Positions 36,601 to 48,657 of a stretch of DNA of 64,000 nt are shown here, piece by piece; position 1 is the stretch's first letter; the number at the start of each line of letters is the position of its first letter. The position numbers and the translations under genes were made by a program. This DNA comes from Oscheius sp. JU75 (Eukaryota; Nematoda; Chromadorea; Rhabditida; Rhabditidae): contig JASJZC010000001.1 of assembly GCA_037178855.1 (NCBI GenBank), forward strand, positions 2,232,001-2,296,000, read 5' to 3'. The notes under the pieces were generated by a model that saw nothing but the letters and a program-made list of their open reading frames with translations, was not told where the DNA came from and searched no databases.

Positions 36601-37080
36601 CGGCCTTCGTTGAAACTATGCACCTGGAATTTTGTCAGAGGTAGAGGCGGTTTCCACTGACCGTGTAGTCAACAGGAGTGCAGAGTGTTTTTCCTGTGAA
36701 ATGATACAATTTACACTGTATCTAGAGACTTCCACTCCAAACCGAAGAAAACGCTGAAAAAGTGGCGGAGAAGAAATACGGGGATTTAAAAACTAACCGC
36801 ATGTTAACAGAAAGACCATTCTGTTGTTCGAAGCAGCGTTTTGTCCTGGGGAGTCGAAGCGTAGGATCCTGGATGTCCTCATCTCGAGTTACCGGAAATT
36901 TGTCGGAGAAGAACTACAATAGAGACTAACTAACCGCTTGAAACAATCCTTCGATCGATGCACATTCTAAATAAAACATAATACAGCTAAAAAAACAATA
37001 AACGAAGAGCAAAACACGAAGAAAAAAGATGAAAAATGTCCGAGTGTCATTTTCAAAAGTTCTTCCGCGCTCATTGCTGG
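36601..37080 (-). CDS. Possible small gene just beyond the Helitron
   Basis: On the minus strand a clear coding-like exon (about 36782-36917) reads FFSDKFPVTRDEDIQDPTLR then LPRTKRCFEQQNGLSVNMR and ends at GTTAGT. The next exon (about 36722-36760) reads VFFGLEWKSLDT. Downstream readings differ, either VKNTLHSC and stop or a longer Ser/Thr tail. Upstream, MSAEELLKMTLG near 37074 could be the start, but the intervening introns would be only about 31 nt. No family recognised. Confidence 0.35.
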
Positions 37081-37499
37081 CGGTACCGCGCGAAATTAGA
37101 ATTTTTTGACGATTTGACAACTTCCACAGTATTCCTTAATGCCTCTGTAGCTAAAATTTTATGGCGAAATCAAATTTTCTAGACACAAACCAAAAACCTT
37201 TTAAAAAAAACTCTACAGCGGCGTCGACAGACGGCGCAGCCGGCTGGTAACCTATATAAAGATATACTTATTTGATCACTTCTTTTCTCGCTGTTTCATT
37301 GAGGCCATTGTCCGTGCTCCTACTTTTGTACCCGGTGGCTGTGCGTCTTTTAGCGTGTGTAAACACGCTATCTCGTTGGCTAAAAAGGTCTCCCGTTCGG
37401 TCACATTTAAATTTGGAAATAGCGCGCATTTTGTAATAACCAGTCCAACGGTTCGGTTCTAGGTCTTTCTCGCTCGCATATCGCCTCTTTCTGGGACCG
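37081..37499. other. Intergenic region upstream of RAB8
   Basis: Holds a GC-rich inverted-repeat patch (GGCGCAGCCGGCTGG, about 37230-37246) followed by CTATATAAAG at 37253, which could be a TATA element or a Helitron-end remnant. No ORF of note. Confidence 0.3.
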
Positions 37500-38348
37500 A
37501 TGGCGAAGACATATGACTATTTGTTCAAGGTTTTGCTCATCATTTCATCTCATTCAATCAATTTTTCAGCTTTTACTCATCGGTGATAGCGGAGTAGGTA
37601 AAACTTGCGTGCTCTTCCGATTCTCAGATGACTCTTTCAATAACTCCTTCATTTCTACCATTGGTTAGTTGCTTTTTTGTTTTGACGCGCCATTCTGACA
37701 AAAATGAGTCAGGTACACTCATCACAAGCGTGATTATGATTGTACAAGTAATTTGCAGGAATCGACTTCAAAATCCGAACAATCGAGCTGGATGGAAAGA
37801 AGATCAAGCTGCAGATTTGGGATACAGCTGGCCAGGAGCGGTTCAGGACCATCACAACTGCCTACTATCGAGGAGCCATGGTAAGTGCCTTTCTTTCCCA
37901 ATGCTATCCCCTTTTACAGGGTATCATGCTCGTCTATGACATCACGAACGAGAAGTCCTTTGAGAACATCAAGACCTGGATTAGGAACATCGAGGAGCAC
38001 GCGTCGGCCGACGTTGAGCGGATGATCATCGGCAACAAGTGTGATGTCGAGGAGCGTCGGCAGGTTTCTAGGGAACGAGGACAACAGGTTGGTCTTTCAC
38101 CTTGATGAACATTAGCGATTCCTTTCCAGCTCGCCATCGAATACGGCACAAAATTCATGGAGACGTCGGCAAAAGCAAATCTCAACGTCGAGGAGGCATT
38201 CTTCACTCTGGCCCGCGATATCAAGGCCAAGACCGAGAGGAAACAGGGCCCGAGCAGTGGAGGCGGTGGTGGACGGGTACCTCTCGGATCCGGAGCCGGT
38301 CAGCAGAAAAAGGGTCTCTTCGGTGGCTGGAGCTGCTCCATTCTGTAA
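37500..38348 (+). CDS. rab-8: RAB8 small GTPase
   Basis: Spliced exons give [30 protein letters not shown] (P-loop), a switch I region ending [30 protein letters not shown] (switch II), [13 protein letters not shown] and [15 protein letters not shown]. The start and RabF motifs match RAB8 rather than RAB10 or RAB1. The C-terminus CSIL is a CAAX box suited to geranylgeranylation, as in RAB8. It directs post-Golgi vesicles to the plasma membrane and cilium. Introns are short; the Gly-rich hypervariable stretch ([16 protein letters not shown]) is lineage-specific. Confidence 0.93.
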
Positions 38349-38884
38349 TCACGTTGTCTTCTCGCTTACGGTTAGCCTGTAACATGCATGTCACTCTCCT
38401 CTCTTCGTTCATAATTCTTCCTCCCTCTCAGCCTGATTGTTCCCACAGCGCCAAAATGAGCCTGTTTATCCCAGTCTTGTGATTGTTATCCCGTTTGAGC
38501 ATAGTCACACGTTCTTTTTTGTCTCGTCTCCACATTTGCATATACTTTGTGTAAACATTGCCATTTTTCAAAATATGTATCATGCATAAAGTTTTATCCA
38601 GATGTTCAGGTAATTTCGGCTTGTTTGTGGTTGTGTTGACCGTTTTTACCTCGTGTTGTTGCGTTGCTTTTATTCTTTCGTGCATGCCCAATCTTTTTTC
38701 TAAAAGTTTGTAGCACGTAATCGCTCGCAAATCTTGATAAGAACGTGGCGGGATAGCTTGAATTTTGTGCTGGTTTCTGTCAAGCTTCAGCCATGCCATT
38801 TCCTTTTTCTTACAATCCTAGCGCTCGTTTACTATTTCAAAGTTGTTATCCAACCTTATTTTTCAGCGATAATATCGAATAAGG

Positions 38885-40379
38885 ATGTCTGTAATCGAGA
38901 AGGAAAATGTAAGCTCTCTGTATTTCAACCCTCTTCAACCTTTATCTTACAGTTTCCTTCGGAAAGCAGCGAGCAGACGAAGGAGGAAAAGAAGCTCGAG
39001 TCTTCTGATCCTGTAGCTGCTTCGAGCAGCGAAGAGCTGGCTAAATTTGGTACTCCGCCGTCTAGCCCCCCGAGAGAGGCTGCTTCCGTCGAAGATGAGC
39101 CCATGGTGTCTACCACGATCACCACCGTGCAGGTCGTCATCGAGACGGAGCTGACTATGGAAGTTGTGGAGAGCTTGCCCGATGAACTGCCTACTGGGGA
39201 AAAAGCCGATGAGGAGAAGGAAGAAACTGTCGAGGAGAAGAAAGAAGAGGCTGATGAGGAGGAGGGAGAAGAGAGTGATGAAGATGAGGAGGTGGAACAT
39301 GCTCCCCGTAAGCTGTCTGTCCAGGTCAATGAGCTTATTCCTAAATTTTTCAGCCCTGTTCGAGCAGCCGCTGATCGTCGAGGGCAAGCGTCATCGTGTC
39401 ACGGCTCAGGCTCTCCAGTACGCGTCTCCCGTCAACACTCCCAAGTACAAGGGCGGCAAAGGCTCCGAGCTTGGCAACGATCCTCATTGTAAGGCTTTCC
39501 ATCAGTTCTTGACCGTAAAAATCCGATTGCAGTCGTCGAAATTGTTGGCAAGAAGACGACTGACGAACTGAAGCCGCTCCATAAGCTCCTCTACGGCAAT
39601 CCCGGTAAACATGCGACCATGAAGAGGGAACTCCGTCGCTTCAGCGGATTCAACTTTGACGAGCAGAGTCAGGAATTTGCCAAAAAGCACAAAATGCTGG
39701 TCGGCTTGAAAACCAAGGAACTCGGGCTCATTCAGAGCGCCTTCCGCAAATTCTACTGGCCTGAGGACAAGAAAGACAGAGATGCCTATGTGAGCATTTT
39801 ATGCCATTCGCTGAAATATCGTCTTTTTTTAGGCCACCGAGCTCTTGAAGCTTCTCCTCTCGCCTCCCGACATGACTGCTTCGGCCAAGACGCCTCGTGG
39901 CAAGGCCTCATCCCAGACTCCGAGTCGTAGAAAGCGCGCTGCCTCAGGATCACAGGAAGCCAAGACCAAGCGCGTGAGGAGAAGTAAGAAGGTATAAATT
40001 TCTGTTGGTCAATATCTCACGACGGCTATTCAGATTGCGGAGAGCGAGGACGAGTCCGAGGAAATTTCCGATCAGGAAGAAAAGGAGGACGAGTCTATGG
40101 ATTCGGGAGAGGAGAAGATCAAGGAAAAGAAGGAGCCGAGTTCCGAGGAGCTCTCGGCCTCGATCGGCGAAATAATCAAGGATGCCGACTTCACCACGGT
40201 TCGTTTTCAGATCGAGCTCTCGGTTCATCTGACTGTTTCAGATGAACACGAAAGGAATAATAGAGCAGCTGGCCGCCAAGTACCCCAAGATGAACGTCGA
40301 GAAGCGTCGTCCCGAGATCAAGACGATTATCAAGGATACCATCCAGCAGCACGTTCCCATTGAGGACGAGGCCGAGTAG
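38885..40379 (+). CDS. dek: DEK chromatin protein homologue
   Basis: Starts MSVIEKEN at 38885, with an acceptor-like tatttttcag 18 nt upstream. It continues through a Glu-rich disordered region, PLFEQPLIVEGKRHR, and the DEK core with SAP-type region (KKTTDELKPLHKLLYGNPGK, FSGFNFDEQSQEFAKK, then LGLIQSAFRKFYW). A Lys/Arg-rich stretch follows, and then the C-terminal DEK_C domain (ELSASIGEIIKDADFTT, GIIEQLAAKYPKMNVEKR). Exon junctions at GTAAG (39308) and CAT/TCGTC (39488-39534) restore the frame. DEK binds cruciform and supercoiled DNA and remodels chromatin. The stop is at 40377-40379 and AATAAA at about 40547. Confidence 0.92.
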
Positions 40380-40942
40380 GCTGTTTCCCTAATCTTCGTC
40401 CATCTACCTCTACTACCAGTTAGTTCTTTGCCTGTATCATTCGTCCAGTACCCGACTACCTCAATTTCCTTTCTAACGTTGTTGATCTCTATCCCCCTAA
40501 ACTCATGATCTGTATGATCTATAAGCGCCGGTACCTTTTGGTTTGTAATAAAGTTGTCATTTTGGCCTGAAGAGTTCATGTTCCGAACTCACCTGATTTC
40601 GAACCTGTTCAAAATGAGACAAGATTTTCAAGGAGGACGTACGAGAAGAGTATTTGAGAGCAAAAGAAAGAAGAAGACGCTTTCCGATAATTTTTTTTAT
40701 TGGTTCAATCCGTAATCACAACTGGCTTTTTTCAGAACTTATATGAGAATCGTTCCGCCGTACGCTCCAACTTTCGTAGTAGATAGGGTCGATCATCTTA
40801 GCGCGTACGATCGGGATCGAGATACTGCCGTATTTCTTCTAAGCACAAAATCGTTCTACTCTTAGCCAGTACTGTGCAGTTCGTACTACTGCCGAATCAG
40901 GGGACCTAATTGTCAAGACTACATTCAGATTAATCGCAACTA

Positions 40943-41054
40943 CAGTAAAACGTCTATCTGTTTTTAATCACTCCGCTTGAGTACGCTTCTAATAGACTGT
41001 GCGCTTCTATTAGAGGGGTGCTTATAATAGGGGGTGCTTTTAACAGGTTTTACG
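40943..41054. mobile_element. pogo/Tigger-type MITE
   Basis: The 112-bp element has ends CAGTAAAACGTCT and, inverted, CCGTAAAACCTGT, flanked by TA on each side. The CAGTAAAACC-type terminus with TA target duplication is typical of pogo-like Tc1/mariner MITEs. The interior (CTTCTAATAG, CTTCTATTAGAGG) is also semi-palindromic. Non-coding. Confidence 0.65.
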
Positions 41055-41056
41055 GT

Positions 41057-41290
41057 AATCGCGCTTTTTTGAGGTTATCGCAATCGCATTGCAAAGTTTT
41101 GACTAATCACAAATCGTATCGCACTTTTTCTTTACGCGATTACTTTTTTCTCGCAATCGCATTTGCAACTATCAGTAGGTGCGATTACGTTTAATCGCAA
41201 ATTTTTTGTAAATGCGACTATAATCGCAACATTTTTGACTTGCGATTAATAATCGCAATAGCACCTGATTTTAGTAATCGCCTATCCCTG
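41057..41290. repeat. AATCGCA/TGCGATT-rich repeat cluster
   Basis: About fifteen copies or near copies of AATCGCA and its complement occur in some 230 bp. An inner segment starts AGGTGCGATTACGTTTAATC (41177) and ends ATCGCAATAGCACCT (about 41268), so it can fold on itself. It looks like a MITE or degenerate satellite adjoining the pogo element. No ORF. Flanks 40380-40940 and 41290-41540 show nothing else. Confidence 0.55.
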
Positions 41291-41547
41291 TTCTATATTG
41301 TCCGATTAAGCTTCTAGTCGATGCCTGCTTCACACGCGATTTCTTTGATTCTGTTGAGAAAATCAAAGCCATTCAAGAGGACAACAATCTTATGATAAAA
41401 AGGCTTAAGCCAAACTTTGTTGCTTTGTTTCACCCCCAGTTTTTGTTTCTGTGTCTTTCTGTCTCTGCATCTGCCCTCTACCCAAATCTGTCTTACTAAG
41501 TAGGATAGCGAAAACGAATTAGAAAAATAGAAGTTGCCATAAATACT

Positions 41548-42290
41548 TCATTCTAAAATGTCGCTCTCGTCGTTGTCCTCCTTCTTGTCCTCCGGATCGA
41601 TGGACGTCTGGACATGGTCGGTCGTCGCGTCGGCATCCTCAGTCGAGGTGAGACTCTCGGTCGATGCCCATTCGGATCCAGCAGTAGGCACGAGGCCACT
41701 GGTCCGGGAAGATCATCGAGTCCTTTTCCTCCTCCTCGATCGTCGAGCCGGACCTGGAAGTCGGGACAGGCTCTCCGTCTCAGAGATGGTAGTGACAGGT
41801 CATCTAGCGATTCACAGAGAAGCGGAACTCTTACTGCTTGTTTCCTCAGTCGACTCCTCGGTCCAGAAACCGTTCCTCTTCTTCATGTCTTGTAAAGTCT
41901 TCTGGAGACTCTCGATCTTTAATGTTGCTTGCGCACCCTATCCTTGGCATCTTCTCCTTGATCCGGTCGATCGAAAGTCCGGCCCTATTCGACCTTTCGA
42001 AGGCTTGTCCATTGTCCAACCACATACAGAGGAAGCCATCTTCGACAAAGAAGGCCTGGACTTCTGGAGGTGGTCATCGCCGAAGGAGATGTCGTAAAAG
42101 AGCATCAGCCCGTCATCCGAGACCACGGTGAGCTTGTTCGTGTGGTAGCTGCAGATGTGCTTGAAGAAATCGTCACGGTGCTTCTGCTGGATGTAGCCAG
42201 CCGGTTGCATGGGAGTGTACAAGATTCCGCAGGCTTGGTCAGATGCTGCTTTCCCTTTATGAGCTTCTTCATCCATCCGGCGGTGAAGCG
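41548..42290 (-). CDS. Uncharacterised protein with apparent frameshift, WD-like
   Basis: Reading from about 42267 (MDEEAHKGKAASDQ), GILYTPMQPAGYIQQKHRDD and LTVVSDDGLMLFYDISFGDD lead to about 42066. There the sense continues in another frame: AFFVEDGFLCMWLDNGQAFE, then DRIKEKMPRIGCASNIKDRE and an acidic tail ending DEDNDESDILE-like residues at the stop 41548-41550. Adding one base near 42060 would unite the frames; alternatively a 69-nt intron (from GTGGTCTCGG) would skip the well-conserved-looking strand. Two more introns lie near 41800 and 41690. The VSDDGLMLFYD pattern resembles a WD40 blade. It may be the 3' end of a longer gene, since a WD-like exon (VTDLAASPNGHQIGLGAG) sits at about 43390-43460. 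Confidence 0.4.
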
Positions 42291-42299
42291 TTCTTGAGC

Positions 42300-45200
42300 C
42301 GGCGGAATTCGAAGTTGCTGATTCTGTCACTCATACCCAAAGGTGTTATCTTCATACCCTAGATCTATTCTGGGAGGTCCTCTCTCTCTCTTATCTACAG
42401 CTTATCAGTCTCGGTTAATAATTATCGATTCCTCTCTTGCTTCCCCATTCGGAACATGCACGTGGGAAAATGTGTCCCACGAAATCAGGGGGCTCCGTGA
42501 GACCCATGGTATCAGATTTCTCAATATGCAGTCGACAGGTGTAGGTTCGCCCCTCACTTTGTTCCCTCTAGATTCGCTTATCTTTTGACACATGATTCGG
42601 GTGCTTTTGATTTTCTTGTAGGTTTTGTTCAATTTTTGACAAAGAGGCAAAGAGACAGAGAGACAGTGACAGAACTCTTAATCACACTCTTTTAGTTCCT
42701 ATTCTTTTCCACTAGAGCGTCTGTGACAAGTGCCTCCTGTTCCTCGTTACCCTCCCGCCACTCCTCATGTTGTCATTTGTGACTCGCTCTTTCTCTCTGA
42801 CTGACAACACTGTATGATGGACTGCCCGCGTCCAGCCGGCGAACATCTTTCCGAACACAAACACACGGGATTTACTGCCACCTGTCCCTCTTTCAACGGA
42901 ACATTTTGTGAGAAATTGTTTTTCTTGCAACGAGCTTATTAGCTCGATGATGTACCTGCCATTCAGCGCTGGACCATGAAATTGGCCGGGGAGGTGCGAA
43001 ATGGCGTCAGTAGATTGGATGAACTTTACTGTGTTCGAAACCCTCTCTCTGTCTCTTTGGATTGTTGCGGAAGTATACCCTCTCAAATATTTTTGATTGC
43101 CCGAGCGAACAATTCTTCGAAACGGCGAACAATGTATGTAAATCTGTCCACCAGGTTTTAACCTTTTGACGTGAGTTCTCTCGTTCCCCATCAGCCAGAG
43201 CATGATTGATACGGACAGAAAAAGTGCTCTTGTGACAGCTGGAATCGTTTTTTCGAGGTCAGTCAGTTGTCTCTTTCGGGAGCCATTTAACACGATTATC
43301 TCTTAGAAGTCTCGGGATCGCCTGTTCTCAGCGTATACTTGGTTTTTTGTGATTTGGAAAAAAGTAGAGAAAGCCGTTCCTTGCCAACTCCCTGGGGATG
43401 TCTCCCAGCACCCAGGCCAATCTGGTGTCCATTTGGAGACGCCGCCAGATCCGTCACCTCGTTTTTCTTGAGAACTTCACTGTCTCTCTGTCTCTCTGTT
43501 TCTCTGTCTCTGTGTCTTACTGTCTCTCTGTCTCTCTCTCTTGTCTCTGCCTCTGTGTCTTACTGTCTCTGTTTCTCCGTGTCTTTATCTCCCTGTCTCT
43601 CTCTATCCTCTCTGATTTTCTGTCGCTTTCTATTTGTTTCTCCTAACCTATCGTAACCCGGAAATTGTTTTCTCCTGCTTTGTCTCTCGCAATAACCACA
43701 TTAGCGGCTTTAGTGCAGGACTTGTTCGCGCCCTGGCCCCCTACTCTCGTAAAGTCCTTGGGGGCAGATTTATTTTTCGAACTTTAGTTCCGGACCAGTC
43801 GTGATTATACCCCTGAGAAGGAGAAACAGAGAAGAACAAGAGCTCTGTAGATAACAAAGTTACAAAGATTCGAGAGTGGCACTCTCTTCCTCTGACCAGT
43901 CTAAGCCCTTAGCCATTCGGCGTCATTTGACTCATCAATTATGCGCATCTGAATCATATTCCAGAGTATACTACGTCTGTTCTTAATTAGGATAACAGCC
44001 TTGCTCCCTCTCTTAATTTATTCCTGTCTACCACCCTCTTTCCCCGGATCTATGACCTTAGTGTCTAATGCGTTAGTTCCGGTTCCCTCACTCACCCGTA
44101 AAGGGACAGATTAGACTCACGCGGCTTTTTATTGAGACTATTTGGAGAATCTTTACGAGGTAGAGAAGTTCACAGTCGCATAGTAAAGAGACAGATTTGG
44201 TTCAGAGTTACTTTAGATAACTCTCTGCCTCTATGTATGATATCGAGTCCCTTTTCACTGCATTCTTCCGTTACGAACAGTTTATGGTTTTGTACTTCCT
44301 GTTTGGTGGTTCTCTCCTTCTCTCTGCAACTTTCATGTCCCGATATAGATTCCTCCCGACAGTGACACCTACCCTAAGCAGTCCTGATGAGTAGCTCGCC
44401 CATCACTCCTCGTAGCCACTTAATGAGCGAGCGTAAAATAAAAAGAGAAAGCTGTCCTTCCGGACTTTCAATTCCCGGCTCTTAGCGATCTCCTTCACGA
44501 ATTTCTTCTATTGTTTTCCGCCTACACCTCCGTCTACCCTTCATGACCCCGCTGCAAATGAAGATTTTTCTCTCTAGAATCTTCCTTGTCCACTCTATTC
44601 ATTTAAAAGGTGCGGGCAGGCAGCTTTATATTTCCTGAAAATTTCCTGCCAGTCCTAGGTAGATTGATAATTTCCGGAGAGGAAAACGAGCTCCATACCC
44701 CTCATAGTAGATTCATGCTTCCACATAGTCATAGATTGGTGGTCTGAGTGCTGATCTCCGTTTCACTGTCTCACTGTCTTTCTGTCTCTCTGTGTCTCTC
44801 TGTCTGTGTCTTACTGTCTCTCTATCTTTCAGTCCATGCGGTAGCTTCACCTTTGGTAGTTTCTAATTGTCATATTTTAAACTATTGGTAAATTATCGAA
44901 ATTTTTCCAAAAGGTCACTTTCAGAGTTGCAATTACTTTGCTCTAACAAACAAACTCTTATCACTCAACGCTCACTACTCCCCTCTTAGTCAGAGCAGGT
45001 CCCGTATATTCCTATTCATTGTCAAACTTAATTTGTTTCATATAGAAACTAGAGACACAGTTAAAGTAGACCGTAGCTTTAGGCATAACTAACAGAGACA
45101 GGGGTCGATCCTACTCGTCAAAAAGAAAGAGGTCTCAGCTCAGAGGGTGTTCAGACAACGTGTTGGTTCTAGAATGACAGAGAAACAGGCTGGGTTCAAT

Positions 45201-45711
45201 GTGAAACGACTAATGGAGCTGTCGTTGTCTATTGCAACTTCCTCATTGCCATCTTTGGTTGGTTTCGGTGGCAGTCTCGGATCTCCTTGTCGCTTCCTTA
45301 GCTTTCAGATCCGTGTAGGTCTTCTGTCTTCTGAGGTAGTTTGAATCTTTTTCAAATGAACACTCTGTAGGAGATAGACAGGGATCCTCTATGAAACTGA
45401 ATCCTCCTTTTCATTCTCTGCTCCTCTATCAGATCACACCCAAAAATTCCTACCAGACTCTCTGCTAAAGAAGCAATCCATCAGTCTGGCTGTTCGAGAG
45501 ACGTCACCTCCTCAAGACGAGAATACGGCGAAAAAGCCGAGTGTCAGTTTCGCAGGCTCGCTTATGCCATCAAATTAATCCCTTTCCTTGGTCTCTGTCT
45601 TCTTCCTTCTGCAACTTTGACGTCAGTTTCAGAGCGGCGAGGTCCTCGTCGGTGGACGAGATCGCCTTGGATGTGTTCTTTGTCCAGGACAGCCTCACTA
45701 TTCTGTCCGTG
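42300..45711. other. Mostly non-coding with CTGTCTCT simple repeats
   Basis: Blocks of TGTCTCTCTGTCTCTG occur at about 43480-43620 and 44760-44840. A 193-codon minus-strand frame (42712-43293) and an exon-like block at 43390-43460 (minus) are noted, but I cannot connect them into a gene. The rest shows short frames only. Confidence 0.4.
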
Positions 45712-48504
45712 ATGAAGAATGACCTTCGAATGCTGCCCGTCGTGCTCCTACTCCTCGGCTTTGGAGTCGTCGAGGCCAGACCGAGTTCCGCCAGCTCGGA
45801 TCCAGCAGTCGTACGAACCAGTCTCGGAATCATTCGGGGACATCGGCATGTAGGTTTTTCTCTAAACATTCTATAGTAAAATGATGGACGGAACCAGTTT
45901 CCGAAAAGAGTTGCCTACTTCTTACTATCGAAGAGGACTGTGACTGAACGATAGAGGGAAAGGGGGTCAGAGAGACAGAGAGACTGACAGACAGTGACAG
46001 AGAGACAGTTTGAGTTCAGGAATTCGATGGAACAGCCGTCTATTCCTACCTTGGTGTTCCGTACGCGAAGCCGCCGCTCGGTTCGAGGCGATTTGCGCCG
46101 CCGGAAATGGTCGACCCATGGCGAGGTATATCGTCTTCTTATTTTGCTCAGTAGTAGAGTTCAGGGGAAATGGAGGCAAAGGCTCTGGCAACAACCTGTT
46201 TCCTTACAGTCGATGAAACTTTTCCACAGTTCCCGGGAGCAGAGATGTGGAACCCTCCTAATGTAAGTATTTGAAGAGAGTACCAAGCTTTGAAGGAAGA
46301 CGGCGAAATTTTCGCACTAGTAGCCTAGTGGATATGAGTTCGGCCTCTGAAGCAGGGATTCCGGGTTCAGATACAACTTCTGAAAACATTTTTTCTTTTT
46401 TTATGCCTATTCTTCAGAAAATCACCGAAGACTGCCTCAACATGAACATATGGGTTCCAGCGGAGCATGACGGCTCCGTTATGGTCTGGATCTACGGAGG
46501 CGGCTTCTTTGCCGGCTCCCCCTCTCTGGACCTCTACGACGGAACCGTCCTGGCCGCTCGCAAGAAAATGATAGTGGTCAACATAAACTACAGGTAGACA
46601 GTCATTTAAACAGACAAAATTTACCTCTAGACTCGGTCCTTTCGGATTTCTCTACCTCGGTGCCGATACGGGTGTTCCTGGCAACATGGGTTTGCTGGAC
46701 CAGCAGATGGCGCTTAAATGGATTCACGATCACATAGGTACGTCTGTTTTCATAGAACTAATAGACGTTGAGAAGTTTTTAGGTTCTTTCGGAGGCGACT
46801 CAACCAGGGTGACCCTGTTTGGAGAGTCAGCCGGCTCAGCCTCAGCGACTGCTCACATTTTAGCACCCGATAGTTACAAGTACTTTAACAAGTTGATAGC
46901 CATGGTAGGTTTTTCTATCTTCTTCACGGCAAGTATCAGAAAACAGTACTTTTACTATGCTGAGGATTATTCGAAGCTATTTGATGCATTGAAACGACGA
47001 GCCGAAATTCTCGCCTTTTCTGTCAAGTGTTATCCTAGATTAAAGTTGACAAGATAAGTCAGAAGAGAGTCAAACAGTTCAAAAGAGTACTGGGTCGCTC
47101 CGGTCGATAAGCCAAGAGGGCGAGCGGCTGGTTTTTTCTTTTCATTTTCATTTTCTAACGTGTTCAACCGTTTCCACATCATCTAGATCTAACCTTTTCT
47201 TCCAGAGCGGCTCGATAATCAACAGCTGGGCCACGAGGACACCAGAGACCATGATGGAACTGTCTCTCCGGATGGCCAAGCGTCTCAATTGCTCAGCGGT
47301 GGATCCATCAGCTGTGCATCGTTGTCTACAGTCAGTTCCTGATACGATCGTACAAACTGAGGCTGATCAAGTTGGCATGGAAATCGGTCTCCCGATGACG
47401 TTTGCCTTCGTGCCTGTCTCGGCGGACAGGAATTTCTTCAAGGTAGCCAATCTGTCTCTGTCTTTCTGTCTCTTTGTCTCTTTCGGTCTCTTTCTTTCCA
47501 ACCAATAGTTATCAGGGTGACGTCTTCGACAAGCTCCGAAGAAGAGACTTCAAGAAGGATTTCTCAGCAATCATGGGAACAGTTCGGGACGAGGGAACCT
47601 ACTGGCTACCGTACTATATGAGCCAGCATGGCTTCTATTTCAACCACACAATCAGTGCAGAGGATCCACATAACAAAGCCCTAATCACGAAGAAGCAGTA
47701 CCGACAGTCTATGGAAGCGTTCATGCCCTACTTTGGGAACAGCCCACTGGTCAAAAATGCCCTGATGAATGCGTATGAGGAGGTCTCGGACAGCTCCAAT
47801 CAACCGTGAGTTCACTGTCACACTGTCTCTGTACCAAACTATTTCAGCGAACAGCTTCGTGACGGAATCGGTCGTTTCCTCGGAGACTACTTCTTCACCT
47901 GTAGTCTAATCGAATTCGCTGACACTGTAGCTGACCACATTTATGGTAACGTCTACATGTACTACTTCAGCAAACGGTAGGAGCACCGTACTCTTTTCGA
48001 ATCGGTATTCTAGCTCCTCGGCGAATCCTTGGCCCCGTTGGATGGGAGTCATGCATGGCTACGAGATAGAGTACGGCTTCGGACAGCCCTTCTGGCGTCC
48101 GCATCTCTACGACCAGGGAAAGCTGAAAGACGAGCAGAAGTTTTCCGATTTCGTGATGTCTATCTGGACGAACTTTGCCGTTTCCGGACGCCCTTCTGAG
48201 TTTTGGCCGCGGTACAACAAGGTCGAAAAGAAGGCACTGGAAATGGGCGATGACTCCATCTCTGGACAGCATAACATCTTTGTCGATGTACACGGGTCCT
48301 ATTGTAGGCTCATCGACGAGGGGAAGGCTGTAGCTGGACATGGTGAGTTGTGGAGAGAGTGACAGTGACAGTGGTGTTCTTTCAGTATCCGAATGCCGAG
48401 CCCGACGAACAGAGACAGCTGCAGCTACCCAGACCTCCTCCTCATCTCATGTCAATCTTCTAACCGGCCTCCTGGCAGTTCTGGTTTTCTCCCTTCGAAA
48501 CTGA
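45712..48504 (+). CDS. ace: Acetylcholinesterase, GPI-anchored type
   Basis: About ten exons. The start [18 protein letters not shown] is a signal peptide. AChE landmarks: [24 protein letters not shown], holding the choline-site Trp (Trp84 of Torpedo); [24 protein letters not shown] (oxyanion hole); GESAGS (catalytic Ser); [11 protein letters not shown] (catalytic Glu); and [15 protein letters not shown] (catalytic His). So all catalytic residues are present and it hydrolyses acetylcholine at synapses. The last exon, after GTGAGT...CTTTCAG (48342-48385), ends [20 protein letters not shown] and two or three more residues, a GPI-attachment signal as in nematode class B enzymes. One intron carries a tRNA-like remnant (46314). 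Poly(A) signal AATAAA at 48629. Confidence 0.92.
46314..46384 (+). repeat. tRNA-Arg-like remnant in AChE intron
   Basis: AGCCTAGTGGATATG (A box/D arm), GGCCTCTGAAGCAGGGATT in the position of the tRNA-Arg(CCT) anticodon arm and variable loop, and CCGGGTTCAGATA (B box, slightly altered). Acceptor stem not conserved; likely a SINE head or pseudogene. Confidence 0.5.
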
Positions 48505-48657
48505 TGAAACCCCCCAGCCTTTCCTTCCAAGGTTGTGAGAATAGGCGATCTCACCCTCTTTGTCTCAATCACTTATCTTCTTTCTTTTCCTTTTTATCAT
48601 GTCCCTTCTACCCAGAGAAGTTATGCAAAATAAATTATACACTTTATTCAAGAGTGA

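Noticed and set aside
42712-43293. 193-codon minus-strand ORF
   Set aside because: No recognisable motif, no start context, and parts of other frames look equally open; retained only as a note.
43480-43620. Ser/Leu-rich protein from TGTCTC repeats
   Set aside because: Simple-sequence translation without start context or non-repeat flanks.
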